A stretch of DNA of 64,000 nucleotides from an uncultured SAR86 cluster bacterium (GTDB taxonomy: Bacteria; Pseudomonadota; Gammaproteobacteria; Magnimaribacterales; Magnimaribacteraceae), in contig CACBBD010000003.1 in the NCBI GenBank assembly GCA_902537425.1, forward strand, positions 35,474 through 99,473, in the 5' to 3' direction. Made by a program: the position numbers and the translations under genes. The notes beneath the pieces are model-generated. The model worked only from the letters and a program-made list of their open reading frames with translations, was not told the DNA's origin and did no database searches. Numbering within the stretch: position 1 is the first letter of the stretch; every line of letters starts with the position of its first letter. Below, piece after piece: positions 52,642 to 62,782 of the stretch.

Positions 52642-53523
52642 ATGAATAAACATTTTCTAGACCTAAACAATTTTTCTAAAGACGATATTGATAGAATCTT
52701 AAGCAATTCTCTCGAAATGAAGTCCAAAGGGAAAAACTTAAAAATTTTAGAGGGCAAATTCCTAAGTCTTGTATTTGAAAAATCTTCAACTAGAACTAGA
52801 GTTTCGTTTGAAGTTGCAATGGCACAACTTGGTGGCAGAGCATCCTTTCTTTCGGTGAATGATCTGCAAATGGGACGAGGTGAACCTATTGAGGACACAT
52901 CGAAAGTCTTAAGTTCTATGGTAGACGGCATCGTACTCAGAACACTGGAACATGAAACTCAAATAAAGTTTGCTGAAAATTCATCAGTTCCAATAATTAA
53001 CGGTTTGAGTGACAGATCTCATCCATGTCAATTACTGGCGGATTTACTTACTTATTGTGAAGAAAAAGGATCAATAGAAGGGAAAAAAGTAGCATGGTGT
53101 GGAGATTTTAATAATGTTTGCTTTAGTTATGCTCAGGCTGCAGAGTTATTAAATTTCGAACTTGCCATTGCGTGCCCTAAAGAATTTTATCCTAAGGATA
53201 TGAAAAACTATAAAAATGTGTCCTTTACACAATCCATATCAGAGGCCGTAGAAGCCAGTGACTTGGTCTCTACAGATGTCTGGGTATCAATGGGAGATGA
53301 AAGAGAAGCAGATGAAAGACAAAAACTATTTTCTGATTACCAAGTTAATGAAGAGATTCTAGACCATGCCAAATCAGATGTTGTTTTTCTGCACTGCCTT
53401 CCTGCTATAAGAGGTCAAGAAATTTCTTATAACTTACTTGAAGATCCTAGGAGTTATGTGTGGAAGCAAGCAGAAAATAGACTCCATGCTCAAAAGGGTC
53501 TACTGGTTGACCTTTTAAATTAA
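52642..53523 (+). CDS. argF: Ornithine carbamoyltransferase
   Basis: A 293-residue enzyme joining ornithine and carbamoyl phosphate to citrulline for arginine synthesis. The carbamoyl phosphate loop Ser-Ser-Thr-Arg-Thr-Arg-Val is near residue 49, His-Pro-Cys-Gln-Leu-Leu-Ala-Asp near 126 and His-Cys-Leu-Pro-Ala near 254. The length is slightly short (about 300-334 elsewhere). It is divergent from serA, and no arginine-operon partner is near. No ArgR box was recognised. Its stop is flush with glpK's end. Confidence 0.93.
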   Translation: MNKHFLDLNNFSKDDIDRILSNSLEMKSKGKNLKILEGKFLSLVFEKSSTRTRVSFEVAMAQLGGRASFLSVNDLQMGRGEPIEDTSKVLSSMVDGIVLRTLEHETQIKFAENSSVPIINGLSDRSHPCQLLADLLTYCEEKGSIEGKKVAWCGDFNNVCFSYAQAAELLNFELAIACPKEFYPKDMKNYKNVSFTQSISEAVEASDLVSTDVWVSMGDEREADERQKLFSDYQVNEEILDHAKSDVVFLHCLPAIRGQEISYNLLEDPRSYVWKQAENRLHAQKGLLVDLLN

Positions 53524-54981
53524 TTACTTAACTAAGATCTTTTTAACTGCATCCTTCCACTCTTGATATCTGTCCTCATCTCCATTAGGTAAAAAGACCT
53601 TATCTATAACCTTTGTTTCTTTTAAGGAACTCAAATCTTCAAATAGTTCTGCTTTTAATCCTGCTAGAAAGGCTGCTCCTAAAGAGGTTGTTTCAATAAT
53701 TACTGGGCGAGACACTTCTACTTGAAGAGTATTTGCAAGTTGTTGACAAAACCAATTATTATTTACCATTCCTCCGTCAATCATTAATTTTTTAAAAGTT
53801 GCTTTATCTTTTTTCATAGCCTCAACTAAATCTTTTGACTGGAAAGATATTGATTCAAGTGTAGCTTTAGTAATATCTTCTTTACTGGTATCTCTAGTTA
53901 TCCCGAATATGGCTCCTCTTGCTTCGGCATCCCAGTAAGGAGCACCTAAACCAGTCAAGGCCGGAATTACTAGTACTCTGGAATCTAAAGAAGCTTTTTT
54001 TGACATCGCCTCAGTTTCGAAAGAGTCTTCAAAAAAATTCAATCCATCTCTCAGCCACTGAATCGCTGAACCAGCAACAAATATGCTCCCTTCTAAAGCA
54101 TATGTTGTTTCGCCACCAATTCGATACCCTATTGTTGAGAGCAATTTGTTCTCAGAATATAAAATCTTATCTCCTGAATTTACCATCATAAAACAACCAG
54201 TGCCATAAGTGCTTTTAACATCTCCGGGATCGAAACAACATTGACCGATTAATGCAGCTTGTTGATCTCCAGCTACTCCGCCTATGCTCACCTCACCACC
54301 TAGTATTTCAGTCATCCCGTAGTCTGATACGTTGTCACAAACTTCCGGAAGTATTTGCCTTGGAATTTCGAAGACTTCCAATAAGTCATCATCCCATTGT
54401 TGTTCTGCTATATTGAACAACATAGTTCTTGAGGCATTAGTGATATCTGTCTTGTGACACCTACCTTCTGTCAATTTCCAAATTAAAAAAGTGTCTATTG
54501 TTCCAAATAATAGGTCTCCATTTAGAGCGAGTTCCTTTACACCTTCAACATTATTTAAGAGCCAATGAATTTTTGTTGCTGAGAAATAAGGGTCGATAGT
54601 AAGCCCTGTTTTTTTATGAATAATATTCTCGTACGAAACTAATTCATTGCAGAATTCTGATGTTCTTCTATCTTGCCAGACTATAGCGTTATGAATTGGT
54701 TTACCTGTTTTTTTATTCCATATTATTGTAGTTTCCCTTTGGTTAGTTATACCTATGGAAGCTATTTCGGAACTAGTTATTCCGCTCTCTTTAACTAATT
54801 TCTTTAAAGTAGATAAAACAGATTGCCAGATGTCTTCAGGATTGTGTTCTACCCACCCATCATTAGGAAAGAACTGATTGAATTCTTGTTGGGCAGAACA
54901 AATTAAATTCCCCTCTTTATCATACAAAACTGATCTTGTGCTTGTGGTTCCTTGGTCAATAGAAATAATTTTTTCTTTCAT
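53524..54981 (-). CDS. glpK: Glycerol kinase
   Basis: A 485-residue FGGY kinase that phosphorylates glycerol to glycerol-3-phosphate, the substrate of PlsB. The phosphate loop Ser-Ile-Asp-Gln-Gly-Thr-Thr-Ser-Thr is at residues 6-14, Trp-Gln-Asp-Arg-Arg near 99, and the second motif Gly-Gly-Met-Val-Asn-Asn near 399. GGGAGG lies well placed before its ATG. No glpF or glpD is adjacent. Confidence 0.95.
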   Translation of the reverse strand: MKEKIISIDQGTTSTRSVLYDKEGNLICSAQQEFNQFFPNDGWVEHNPEDIWQSVLSTLKKLVKESGITSSEIASIGITNQRETTIIWNKKTGKPIHNAIVWQDRRTSEFCNELVSYENIIHKKTGLTIDPYFSATKIHWLLNNVEGVKELALNGDLLFGTIDTFLIWKLTEGRCHKTDITNASRTMLFNIAEQQWDDDLLEVFEIPRQILPEVCDNVSDYGMTEILGGEVSIGGVAGDQQAALIGQCCFDPGDVKSTYGTGCFMMVNSGDKILYSENKLLSTIGYRIGGETTYALEGSIFVAGSAIQWLRDGLNFFEDSFETEAMSKKASLDSRVLVIPALTGLGAPYWDAEARGAIFGITRDTSKEDITKATLESISFQSKDLVEAMKKDKATFKKLMIDGGMVNNNWFCQQLANTLQVEVSRPVIIETTSLGAAFLAGLKAELFEDLSSLKETKVIDKVFLPNGDEDRYQEWKDAVKKILVK

Positions 54982-55026
54982 GAGGCCTCCCTAAACGCAG
55001 TATACAAAAAATAACTTACTAAACAG

Positions 55027-55035
55027 TTATCCACA
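55027..55035 (+). promoter_or_regulatory. DnaA box upstream of nrdA
   Basis: A perfect TTATCCACA lies about 140 bases before nrdA. In E. coli DnaA binds such sites in the nrdAB control region, linking dNTP synthesis to replication. The position here suits that role, but a single 9-base match could be chance. Confidence 0.5.
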
Positions 55036-55085
55036 ACAAATTAACAGAAAATTTATGTGTTTATAGTATTGTGTTTTTTGTGAAA

Positions 55086-55133
55086 ACACAGTATCTTGTG
55101 TCTATATTCAAAAGTAGACACAATATATAGGGA
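55086..55133 (+). promoter_or_regulatory. Two NrdR-like boxes upstream of nrdA
   Basis: ACACAGTATCTTGTGT (55086-55101) and ACACAATATATAGGGA (55118-55133) resemble the 16-base NrdR consensus ACACWATATATWGTGT. They start 32 bases apart, about three helical turns, the spacing expected for paired NrdR sites. NrdR represses ribonucleotide reductase when dATP is high. The second site is weak in its right half. Confidence 0.65.
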
Positions 55134-55174
55134 TATTAGAAAAAGAAGAAGAAAACATAAATAGAAGGAAAAAG

Positions 55175-58042
55175 ATGGAATCATCTACACAAATTCAAGA
55201 AAAAGACAAAACAAACAAACAAGAAGTGCAAAAAGAAGTAAAGCCAGCCATTGCACCAGGGCAAATGCGAGTCATAAAAAGAAATGGTTCAGTGGTTTCT
55301 TATGATGCAGAAAAGATAGCCATCGCGATAACGAAAGCATTTTTAGCTGTTGAAGGAGGAGCCGCAGCAGCCTCGACGAGGATACATAATGAAGTTAATG
55401 AATTGGCAAATGCTGTCACTAAAACTTTCAATCGGAGAATGCCTTCGGGAGGCACTCTGCACATAGAAGAGATTCAAGATCAAGTGGAATTGGAATTAAT
55501 GAGATCGGGAGAACAGAAGGTAGCCAGATCCTATGTCCTATATAGAGAAGAAAGAAAACAGCTCAGACAAAAGGAAGCTCCACAAAAGGAAGAAAAAGAA
55601 GGCATAAATATCACACTTGAAAATGGAGATGAAGATACTCTTGATATAAAGCATCTTGAGACCATGGTTGCAGAAGCTTGTGAAGGATTAGAAGGAACTA
55701 ATGCTCAGAACATAATAGATGAAGCAAACAAGAACCTATATGACGGAGTGACAGAAGAAGATGCAAGAACTTCTTTAGTGATGACTTCACGGACCCTAGT
55801 AGAACAAGAACCAAACTATACATACGTAACGGCAAGAATATTACTTGATAATATTAGGACCGAGGCGCTCTCCTATCTGGGAATGCAGAAGCAAGCAACG
55901 CAAAAAGATATGGAGAAACTCTATCCGCAAGCCTTGAGAAACTTCTTAGCAAAAGGAGTAGAAAACGAAATACTCAATGCAGAATTGCTTGAAATGGATA
56001 TAGAGAAACTAGGAGAGGCCATCGATGCTACAAGAGATACTAACTTCACTTATTTAGGACTTCAAACACTTTATGATAGATATTTCATTCATGATACTGA
56101 AGTAAGATATGAATTACCTCAGGTATTTTTTATGAGGGTGTCTATGGGGCTAGCCCTCAGGGAAGAAAAAAGAGAAGAAAGAGCTATAGAATTTTATAAT
56201 CTTTTATCTAGTTTTGATTATATGAGCTCTACCCCTACTCTATTTAATTCAGGCACTAAGCACTCTCAACTATCTTCTTGTTATCTAACAACAGTTCCAG
56301 ACGATCTACATGGTATTTATGGAGCAATCCAAGATAACGCAATGCTTTCAAAGTGGGCAGGAGGATTAGGAAATGACTGGACACCCGTGAGAGGGCTAGG
56401 ATCACAAATAAAAGGAACAAATGGAAAATCTCAAGGAGTAGTACCATTCCTGAAAGTTGTCAACGACACAGCAGTTGCCGTCAACCAAGGAGGCAAGAGG
56501 AAAGGAGCTGTTTGTTCTTACTTGGAAACTTGGCACGTAGACATAGAGGAGTTTGTCGAGCTAAGGAAAAACACAGGGGATGATAGAAGAAGAACTCATG
56601 ATATGAATACGGCTAACTGGGTTCCCGATTTATTCCTTAAAAGAGTATCTGAAGACAAAAAGTGGACATTATTTACACCAAGCGATACTCCTGATCTTCA
56701 TGATCTTTATGGTATGGACTTTGAAAAAAGATATGAAGAATATGAAGCACAGACACAAACTGGAGAAATTCAGTTCTTCAAAGAAGTAGAAGCAAAAGAG
56801 CTTTGGAAGAAAATGCTCTCCATGGTGTTCGAAACGGGACATCCATGGATAACTTTCAAGGATGTTTGTAATTTAAGATCTCCTCAACAACATACTGGGG
56901 TTGTTCACTCTTCTAATCTCTGTACCGAAATAACTCTTAACACAAGTCAAGACGAAATAGCTGTGTGCAATTTAGGGTCAGTCAATCTTACTCATCACAT
57001 AAAAGACGGAAAAATGGATGAGGAGAAACTAGAAAAAACAATTAATACAGCGATAAGAATGTTAGATAACGTAATCGATATCAACTTTTATGCTGTAAAG
57101 GCAGCAGAAACATCCAATATGAAACATAGACCTATCGGTCTTGGAATAATGGGCTTCCATGATGCTCTCTATATGTTGCAAACACCTTATGCATCACAAG
57201 AGGCAGTTGATTTTGCGGACAGATCTATGGAAATGGTAAGTTACTATGCCATAAAGGCTTCGAGTGATCTGGCAAAAGAAAGAGGCGCGTATCAGTCATA
57301 TGAAGGATCTCTATGGAGCCAAGGCGTCCTACCTATAGATTCAATAAAGCTTCTTAAAGAAAGTAGAGGCGATGAATATCTAGACATGGACGAGAGCTCA
57401 ACGATGGACTGGGATAGTCTAAGAGAAACTGTAAAAAAACAAGGAATAAGAAATTCTAATGTTATGGCAATAGCCCCAACTGCAACAATTGCTAATATTA
57501 CCGGGGTTTCACAATCAATAGAGCCCACCTATCAAAACTTATATGTTAAATCCAATCTATCTGGGGAATTTACGGTTACCAATATTCCTATGGTTAATAA
57601 CCTAAAGGAACTGGGTCTTTGGGATTCAGTAATGATAAATGATCTGAAGTATTATGATGGCAGCGTAAAAGGAATTTCGAGGATCCCTGACAGTGTAAAA
57701 GAACTCTATGCTACAGCATTTGATATTGAACCCAGATGGTTAATTGATGCTGCAAGCAGGAGACAAAAATGGATAGATCAAAGTCAGTCTTTGAATCTGT
57801 ATATTGATGAACCGAGTGGTAAGAAATTAGATATCATGTACCGAATGGCCTGGTTAAGAGGTCTAAAAACAACCTATTATTTACGTTCTAGGTCAGCAAC
57901 AACAACAGAAAAATCAACTATATCAACAGGAGAGCTAAACGCGGTTTCGGCAACTGCTCAGCCTGAAGTACAACTACAAACTAATACGACTGCACCATCA
58001 GCATGTTCAGTGCTTGATCCTGACTGCGATGCATGTCAATAA
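55175..58042 (+). CDS. nrdA: Ribonucleoside-diphosphate reductase alpha subunit (class Ia)
   Basis: A 955-residue catalytic subunit that reduces ribonucleotides to deoxyribonucleotides. A first ATP-cone lies at about residues 30-130 and a second, degenerate cone at about 145-240, so it is longer than E. coli NrdA (761). Active-site motifs are Ser-Ser-Cys-Tyr near 368, Asn-Leu-Cys-Thr-Glu near 587, Cys-Asn-Leu-Gly-Ser near 604 and Tyr-Gln-Asn-Leu-Tyr near 785. The C-terminal cysteines end Cys-Asp-Ala-Cys. GAAGGA lies before the start. Confidence 0.96.
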   Translation: MESSTQIQEKDKTNKQEVQKEVKPAIAPGQMRVIKRNGSVVSYDAEKIAIAITKAFLAVEGGAAAASTRIHNEVNELANAVTKTFNRRMPSGGTLHIEEIQDQVELELMRSGEQKVARSYVLYREERKQLRQKEAPQKEEKEGINITLENGDEDTLDIKHLETMVAEACEGLEGTNAQNIIDEANKNLYDGVTEEDARTSLVMTSRTLVEQEPNYTYVTARILLDNIRTEALSYLGMQKQATQKDMEKLYPQALRNFLAKGVENEILNAELLEMDIEKLGEAIDATRDTNFTYLGLQTLYDRYFIHDTEVRYELPQVFFMRVSMGLALREEKREERAIEFYNLLSSFDYMSSTPTLFNSGTKHSQLSSCYLTTVPDDLHGIYGAIQDNAMLSKWAGGLGNDWTPVRGLGSQIKGTNGKSQGVVPFLKVVNDTAVAVNQGGKRKGAVCSYLETWHVDIEEFVELRKNTGDDRRRTHDMNTANWVPDLFLKRVSEDKKWTLFTPSDTPDLHDLYGMDFEKRYEEYEAQTQTGEIQFFKEVEAKELWKKMLSMVFETGHPWITFKDVCNLRSPQQHTGVVHSSNLCTEITLNTSQDEIAVCNLGSVNLTHHIKDGKMDEEKLEKTINTAIRMLDNVIDINFYAVKAAETSNMKHRPIGLGIMGFHDALYMLQTPYASQEAVDFADRSMEMVSYYAIKASSDLAKERGAYQSYEGSLWSQGVLPIDSIKLLKESRGDEYLDMDESSTMDWDSLRETVKKQGIRNSNVMAIAPTATIANITGVSQSIEPTYQNLYVKSNLSGEFTVTNIPMVNNLKELGLWDSVMINDLKYYDGSVKGISRIPDSVKELYATAFDIEPRWLIDAASRRQKWIDQSQSLNLYIDEPSGKKLDIMYRMAWLRGLKTTYYLRSRSATTTEKSTISTGELNAVSATAQPEVQLQTNTTAPSACSVLDPDCDACQ

Positions 58043-58058
58043 AAATAAGGAGAAAAGA

Positions 58059-59294
58059 ATGTTAAATTGGGATGATTACAAAGAACCTGAAGAAACCAAA
58101 AAATCTCAACCGGTTCTAAAAGAAGAACCGTCTTTAGAGCAAACCAATCCTGAAGTAATTCATGAATCTATGGAAGAACATATTCCAGCAGAGCCAGGTA
58201 TTAGAGCGAAACAAGCCAAAGAATCTATTGAATTATTAGATACAAAAGAAGGAGAAGAAGAGTTAGAAGGTCTTGCAGGAAGAGTTCAGGTGGACGACAA
58301 GGCTATGATAAATTGCAGGGCTGATTTAAATCAATTGGTGCCTTTTAAGTATGATTGGGCTTGGCAAAAATATCTTGATGGCAGTGCCAACCACTGGATG
58401 CCGCAAGAAGTAAACATGACTGCTGATATAGCTCTTTGGAAATCCAATGAAGGCTTAACTGAAGATGAAAGAACTATAGTTATGAGAAACCTTGGGTTCT
58501 TTTCTACGGCAGATTCCCTGGTTGCTAATAACTTAGTGCTCGCGATATATCGTCTAATAACAAATCCTGAGTGTAGACAATATATATTGAGACAAAGCTT
58601 TGAAGAGGCCATACACACACACGCATACCAATACTGTATTGAGTCTTTAGGGATGGATGAAGGAGAGATATTCAATATGTATAGAGAAATACCAAGCGTT
58701 GCAAAAAAAGCTTCTTGGGGCCTTAAATACACAAAAGAAATATCTACTCCAGGTTTTGTAACAGGAACAGAAGAAACCGATAAGTTATTATTAAAAAATC
58801 TAATTGCATTCTATTGCGTCTTAGAAGGAATATTCTTTTATTGTGGATTCACCCAAATACTATCAATGGGCAGAAGAAATAAAATGACTGGAACTGCCGA
58901 GCAATTCCAATATATCTTAAGAGATGAATCTATGCATTTGAACTTTGGTATCGATATGATTAACCAAATAAAATTAGAGAATCCTCATTTATGGGATGAG
59001 CAGATGCGAAAAGAAGCAGCACAAATGATATTAGAAGGTGCAGAATTAGAGATACAGTATGCAAGGGATACTATGCCAAGAGGTATTCTTGGTATGAATG
59101 CGGGCATGATGGAAGAGTATCTTCAGTTCATAGCTAATAGAAGGCTTGTACAGATAGGTTTAGAAGAAGAGTTTGAAGGTGCAACTAATCCTTTTCCTTG
59201 GATGTCGGAAATCATGGACCTGAGAAAAGAGAAGAACTTCTTTGAAACAAGAGTAATCGAGTATCAAACAGGTGGCGCTCTAAGCTGGGACTAA
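58059..59294 (+). CDS. nrdB: Ribonucleoside-diphosphate reductase beta subunit (class Ia)
   Basis: A 411-residue diiron subunit that carries the tyrosyl radical. Ligands appear in Thr-Ala-Asp-Ile-Ala-Leu-Trp near 121, Glu-Glu-Ala-Ile-His near 182 with the radical Tyr four residues after the His, Leu-Glu-Gly-Ile-Phe near 249 and Asp-Glu-Ser-Met-His near 287. The first 80 residues are an acidic, low-complexity extension. The start at 58059 follows AAGGAG; an earlier in-frame start lies inside nrdA. Confidence 0.95.
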   Translation: MLNWDDYKEPEETKKSQPVLKEEPSLEQTNPEVIHESMEEHIPAEPGIRAKQAKESIELLDTKEGEEELEGLAGRVQVDDKAMINCRADLNQLVPFKYDWAWQKYLDGSANHWMPQEVNMTADIALWKSNEGLTEDERTIVMRNLGFFSTADSLVANNLVLAIYRLITNPECRQYILRQSFEEAIHTHAYQYCIESLGMDEGEIFNMYREIPSVAKKASWGLKYTKEISTPGFVTGTEETDKLLLKNLIAFYCVLEGIFFYCGFTQILSMGRRNKMTGTAEQFQYILRDESMHLNFGIDMINQIKLENPHLWDEQMRKEAAQMILEGAELEIQYARDTMPRGILGMNAGMMEEYLQFIANRRLVQIGLEEEFEGATNPFPWMSEIMDLRKEKNFFETRVIEYQTGGALSWD

Positions 59295-60028
59295 AGACAA
59301 AGATAATTGCTCATAGAGGTGCATCAGAAGATGCACCCGAAAACTCCATTTCAGCTTTTAGAGAAGCCTTTAAGCAGAAAGCTGATGGAATAGAACTAGA
59401 TGTAAGACTAACTGCAGATAAGCGCATTGTTTGTTTTCATGACAAATCGGCTGTCCGCACAACCGGCCTCAATAAAAATATAGATGAAGTGACTTTTACA
59501 GAACTTCGGACTTTAGATTGTTCTTACGGTTTTGGAAAGGATTGGAAAACCGAAAAAATACCTGAGATAAAAGAAGTTTTTTCAATCCTTCCTCATAATA
59601 AAGATATATTTATAGAAGTAAAAACTAGAGAGATTATTGTCCCCTACTTACTTCAAGAAATAGAAAGTCAGAAAGTAGCTTTAGATCAAATAACTGTAAT
59701 AAGTTTTTATCCTGAAGTTATACGACGCATTAAAGAACATAATATAGATATTAAATGTAACTTATTAATAGCTTTCGATTATGAAAATATTAAGACGAGT
59801 AAGATAGAGGAAATTATTCAATCAATTGGAGCGGATGGTCTTGGAGCTCAAAATCATAAAAGATTCAATAATGAACTTATTAAAATGCTGAGGAATTTTA
59901 ATAAATCCGTTCATGTCTGGACAGTTAACTCAAAAGATGATGCGGAGTATTACTTTAAAAAAGGTGTAGACTCTATTACTACGAATAGACCTTATTTTTT
60001 GAGAAATCACTTAAAAAAAATGAAATAA
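59285..60028 (+). CDS. Glycerophosphodiester phosphodiesterase, non-standard start
   Basis: A GDPD-family enzyme of about 247 residues that would release glycerol-3-phosphate from glycerophosphodiesters. The catalytic Ile-Ile-Ala-His-Arg-Gly-Ala is within the first 15 residues and Ile-Glu-Leu-Asp-Val-Arg near 39, with Cys-Phe-His-Asp near 52 and Ile-Glu-Val-Lys near 110. No ATG, GTG or TTG lies upstream of the HRG motif after the in-frame stop at 59243; I use CTG at 59285, which overlaps nrdB by 10 bases, but ATA or ATT are possible. A GTG at 59489 would cut off the active site. Confidence 0.7.
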   Translation: MGLKTKIIAHRGASEDAPENSISAFREAFKQKADGIELDVRLTADKRIVCFHDKSAVRTTGLNKNIDEVTFTELRTLDCSYGFGKDWKTEKIPEIKEVFSILPHNKDIFIEVKTREIIVPYLLQEIESQKVALDQITVISFYPEVIRRIKEHNIDIKCNLLIAFDYENIKTSKIEEIIQSIGADGLGAQNHKRFNNELIKMLRNFNKSVHVWTVNSKDDAEYYFKKGVDSITTNRPYFLRNHLKKMK

Positions 60029-60043
60029 TAAAATGGATATTAT

Positions 60044-60421
60044 ATGAAAGATCATGACTTAAACTTTTTGGAGCTTGTGCAATCCTCTCTGAAGAATGTA
60101 GAAGAATGCGATATTTATCAGGTTAATGCAATGTTAGAAGAAAATAGAGAATTCTATTTAATCGATGTAAGAGAGGATAGAGAGTGGGTACAAGGATTTA
60201 TTGCAGGTGCAACACATCTCGGTAAGGGGATCATCGAAAGAGACATCAGTAGCGTTGTAATAGATAAAGATGAGCTAATAGTTTTGTATTGCCAAGGAGG
60301 ATTTAGATCAGCCTTGGCTGGAGAAAATATTAAGAAAATGGGATACAAAAATGTTAAGTCAATGTCAGGTGGCTTTAGCGAATGGGTAAATAATGACTTT
60401 GCTGTTGATAAGCCTCAGTAA
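60044..60421 (+). CDS. Rhodanese-like domain protein
   Basis: A 125-residue single-domain sulfurtransferase. The active-site loop Tyr-Cys-Gln-Gly-Gly-Phe-Arg-Ser-Ala near residue 85 carries the persulfide Cys. Typical opening Leu-Ile-Asp-Val-Arg-Glu-Asp is near 40 and Gly-Gly-Phe-Ser-Glu-Trp near 107. No signal peptide is seen. It is 15 bases after the GDPD gene. Sulfur acceptor unknown. Confidence 0.88.
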   Translation: MKDHDLNFLELVQSSLKNVEECDIYQVNAMLEENREFYLIDVREDREWVQGFIAGATHLGKGIIERDISSVVIDKDELIVLYCQGGFRSALAGENIKKMGYKNVKSMSGGFSEWVNNDFAVDKPQ

Positions 60422-60447
60422 AGGATAAAATATAAAGCGCGCGCAAT

Positions 60448-61803
60448 ATGGAATCTTCTAAAACGGTAGGTATAACAGAAGTAGTCTTAAGAGATGGTAT
60501 ACAGTCTTTATTGGCAACAAGAGTACCCTTAAGAGATCTAGTTTCAATTCTTCCAACTTTAGATAAGGTGGGTTATTGGTCACTTGAAACCTGGGGGGGA
60601 GCTACTTATGATTCCTGTATCCGATACCTTAATGAAGACCCATGGGAAAGATTAAGAACCTTTAACTCTCTGTTGAAGAACACACCACAGCAAATGCTAA
60701 TTCGTGGCCAAAATCTTGTTGGTTACAAACATTACTCAAATAGAGTAGTCTCGAATTTTCTAGAAAAATCGGCAGAAAATGGGATAGAGATTTTCAGAAC
60801 TTTTGATGCGTTAAATGATTTCGAAAATATTGATTTCACAATCAGAGAAGTAAAGAGAATAGGTAAGCATGCACAAGGGACAATAGCTTACACAACAAGT
60901 CCTGTTCATGATTTAAATACTTGGTTAGATCTAGCGAAAAAAATAGAAGATGCCGGAGCTGATTCACTGGCAATTAAAGATATGGCAGGTCTGCTCAGGC
61001 CCTTTGATGCTTATGAGCTAGTTAAGAATTTAAAAAGCACCTTATCAATTCCAATCCATATGCAAACACATGCCACTACAGGTATGTCCACTGCTACAAA
61101 TATGAAAGCCATAGAAGCAGGAATAGATAATATCGATACTTCTATATCCTCCTTGAGCATGACTTATGGTCATACCGCCACAGAAACTATGTTAGCAATT
61201 TTTGAAAATGAAGAAAGGGAAATAAATCTGGATTTAAGTGCCTTAGAAGAAGTTTCTATATTTTTTAAAGAAATAAGAGATAAATATTCTGAATTTGAAG
61301 GAAATCTTAAGGGAGTTGACTCTTCAATGTTGGTAAAACAAGTCCCTGGAGGAATGTTGTCTAATCTAGAATCTCAATTAAGAGCTAACAAACAAGAAGA
61401 TAAGATAGATCTAGTCAAAGACGAAATACCAAGGGTTAGGAAAGATTTTGGATATCCCCCTCTGGTAACACCAGCATCACAGATTGTAGGCGCTCAAGCA
61501 CTCCTCAATATCATGAGCAGCAGAAGATATGAGAATTTATCGAATGAGTCTTTAAACCTAATTCTTGGTAAATATGGAAAACTTCCTGGAGAGATAGAAC
61601 CTGACCTTTTGAGACGAGCTGAATCAATCGGTGTTGATGGAGATAGTTATGATGAAAATGAACTAGACATTATGGCGACTGAATTGAAAGATTTATGCAA
61701 AAGTAACGGATTACCTGATTTAAGCGAGAAGATCGAAATGCTATTAACTTATATTATGTTTCCTAATATTGCACTTCCCTTTTTCAAAGAGTTGGATATT
61801 TGA
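60448..61803 (+). CDS. Carboxyltransferase subunit of pyruvate carboxylase / oxaloacetate decarboxylase
   Basis: A 451-residue HMGL-like TIM barrel plus PYC/OADA domain. The opening Thr-Glu-Val-Val-Leu-Arg-Asp-Gly-Ile-Gln-Ser, the Lys of Ile-Lys-Asp-Met-Ala-Gly near 178 (carbamylated metal ligand) and Met-Gln-Thr-His near 205 define the active site; Val-Pro-Gly-Gly-Met near 304 follows. There is no C-terminal biotin domain (Met-Lys-Met). It may act as PycB with a carrier and biotin carboxylase elsewhere. It starts 26 bases after the rhodanese gene. Confidence 0.85.
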   Translation: MESSKTVGITEVVLRDGIQSLLATRVPLRDLVSILPTLDKVGYWSLETWGGATYDSCIRYLNEDPWERLRTFNSLLKNTPQQMLIRGQNLVGYKHYSNRVVSNFLEKSAENGIEIFRTFDALNDFENIDFTIREVKRIGKHAQGTIAYTTSPVHDLNTWLDLAKKIEDAGADSLAIKDMAGLLRPFDAYELVKNLKSTLSIPIHMQTHATTGMSTATNMKAIEAGIDNIDTSISSLSMTYGHTATETMLAIFENEEREINLDLSALEEVSIFFKEIRDKYSEFEGNLKGVDSSMLVKQVPGGMLSNLESQLRANKQEDKIDLVKDEIPRVRKDFGYPPLVTPASQIVGAQALLNIMSSRRYENLSNESLNLILGKYGKLPGEIEPDLLRRAESIGVDGDSYDENELDIMATELKDLCKSNGLPDLSEKIEMLLTYIMFPNIALPFFKELDI

Positions 61804-62658
61804 CTAGAGATAGTTTGAGGCAGCTTCTGAGATGGGATCTCCCTCAATTCTTGAGTGATACATAATCCTTGGCTCATTTAAATCCCACATAGTTGCTTGG
61901 TGCATTAAGCATCTATTATCCCAAATCACAGCATCTCCAACTTCCCAAGAATGATGATATACCCAGTTTTCATTGCTACAGGCAAACTCTTCTAATTCTT
62001 TTGCAAGATTCTGTGCCTCTTGATCAGACATGCCTTCAATCTTATTAATGTGTCTGCCTATTGTTAAACATTTTTGACCTGTCTCTGAATGAGTTTTAAC
62101 TAATGGTCTAAGTGGCTTAGGATCAATATCGAAACCATAACTGTTGAATTCACTTACTTTAGGATCTTTATGTCCAAATCTTTCCTTTTGGCTCCATTCA
62201 TATGAGTGAAAAGCCGATAAATCTTCAATTTTTTCCTTCATAGCGAGACTGAGTCCTTCATAGGCTGCTCTCATATCAGCCCAACCAGTTTCTCCACCTT
62301 TTTTTGGGACTTTATGGGCTGTAAAAACAGCTCCTTTTGCCTGAATAGGCATATATGTACTATCGTGATGCCATTCCATATTACCTTTTAATGACTTAAC
62401 AATATCATCATCATTCGCGTCTCTTATCGAGCCATCATTTCGAACATTACTTATTGGAGAAAGGTCAAACTCTAATGCACCAAAATTTTTTGCAAATTCT
62501 ATCTGTTGAGAATTAGTTAAATTTTGTTGTGGAAAAATTAAAAGAGCGTACTGAAGCCATAATTTATAAATATATTGAACTTCATCTTGATTAAGATCAG
62601 GTAAAGATAATTCGGAGACTTTTGCCCCGAAAGATCTATTTAGCTGTTCAACTTTCAT
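61804..62658 (-). CDS. TauD/TfdA family dioxygenase, second copy
   Basis: A 284-residue Fe(II)/2-oxoglutarate enzyme, distinct from the one at 20.3 kb. Iron ligands are in Trp-His-His-Asp-Ser-Thr near 98 and the distal His in Leu-Met-His-Gln-Ala near 257; Arg in His-Ser-Arg-Ile-Glu near 274 binds 2-oxoglutarate. The His-His-Asp-Ser-Thr-Tyr-Met-Pro form is closer to TfdA-like 2,4-D dioxygenases than to taurine dioxygenase. It stands alone on the minus strand. Substrate unknown. Confidence 0.87.
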   Translation of the reverse strand: MKVEQLNRSFGAKVSELSLPDLNQDEVQYIYKLWLQYALLIFPQQNLTNSQQIEFAKNFGALEFDLSPISNVRNDGSIRDANDDDIVKSLKGNMEWHHDSTYMPIQAKGAVFTAHKVPKKGGETGWADMRAAYEGLSLAMKEKIEDLSAFHSYEWSQKERFGHKDPKVSEFNSYGFDIDPKPLRPLVKTHSETGQKCLTIGRHINKIEGMSDQEAQNLAKELEEFACSNENWVYHHSWEVGDAVIWDNRCLMHQATMWDLNEPRIMYHSRIEGDPISEAASNYL

Positions 62659-62782
62659 TCTGGTATGACTTTATTTATATAATTCTTAATCTAAAATAGA
62701 TCACATTAATTATTCTACTAACATATGTAGCTTTCGGAAAACAAAATAATTGACTTTATGAAACCGCTCTGGAAATAAATAT

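Noticed and set aside
52551..52931. Longer serA frame of 522 codons
   Set aside because: The extension reads through the serA/argF control region and the start of argF on the opposite strand and has no family match.
55059..55074. A third NrdR box
   Set aside because: Only the right half (TTGTGT) fits, and the spacing to the next box is 27 bases rather than about 32.
59489..60028. GTG at 59489 as the start of the phosphodiesterase
   Set aside because: It would remove the catalytic HRG and acidic motifs, which are intact upstream in the same frame.
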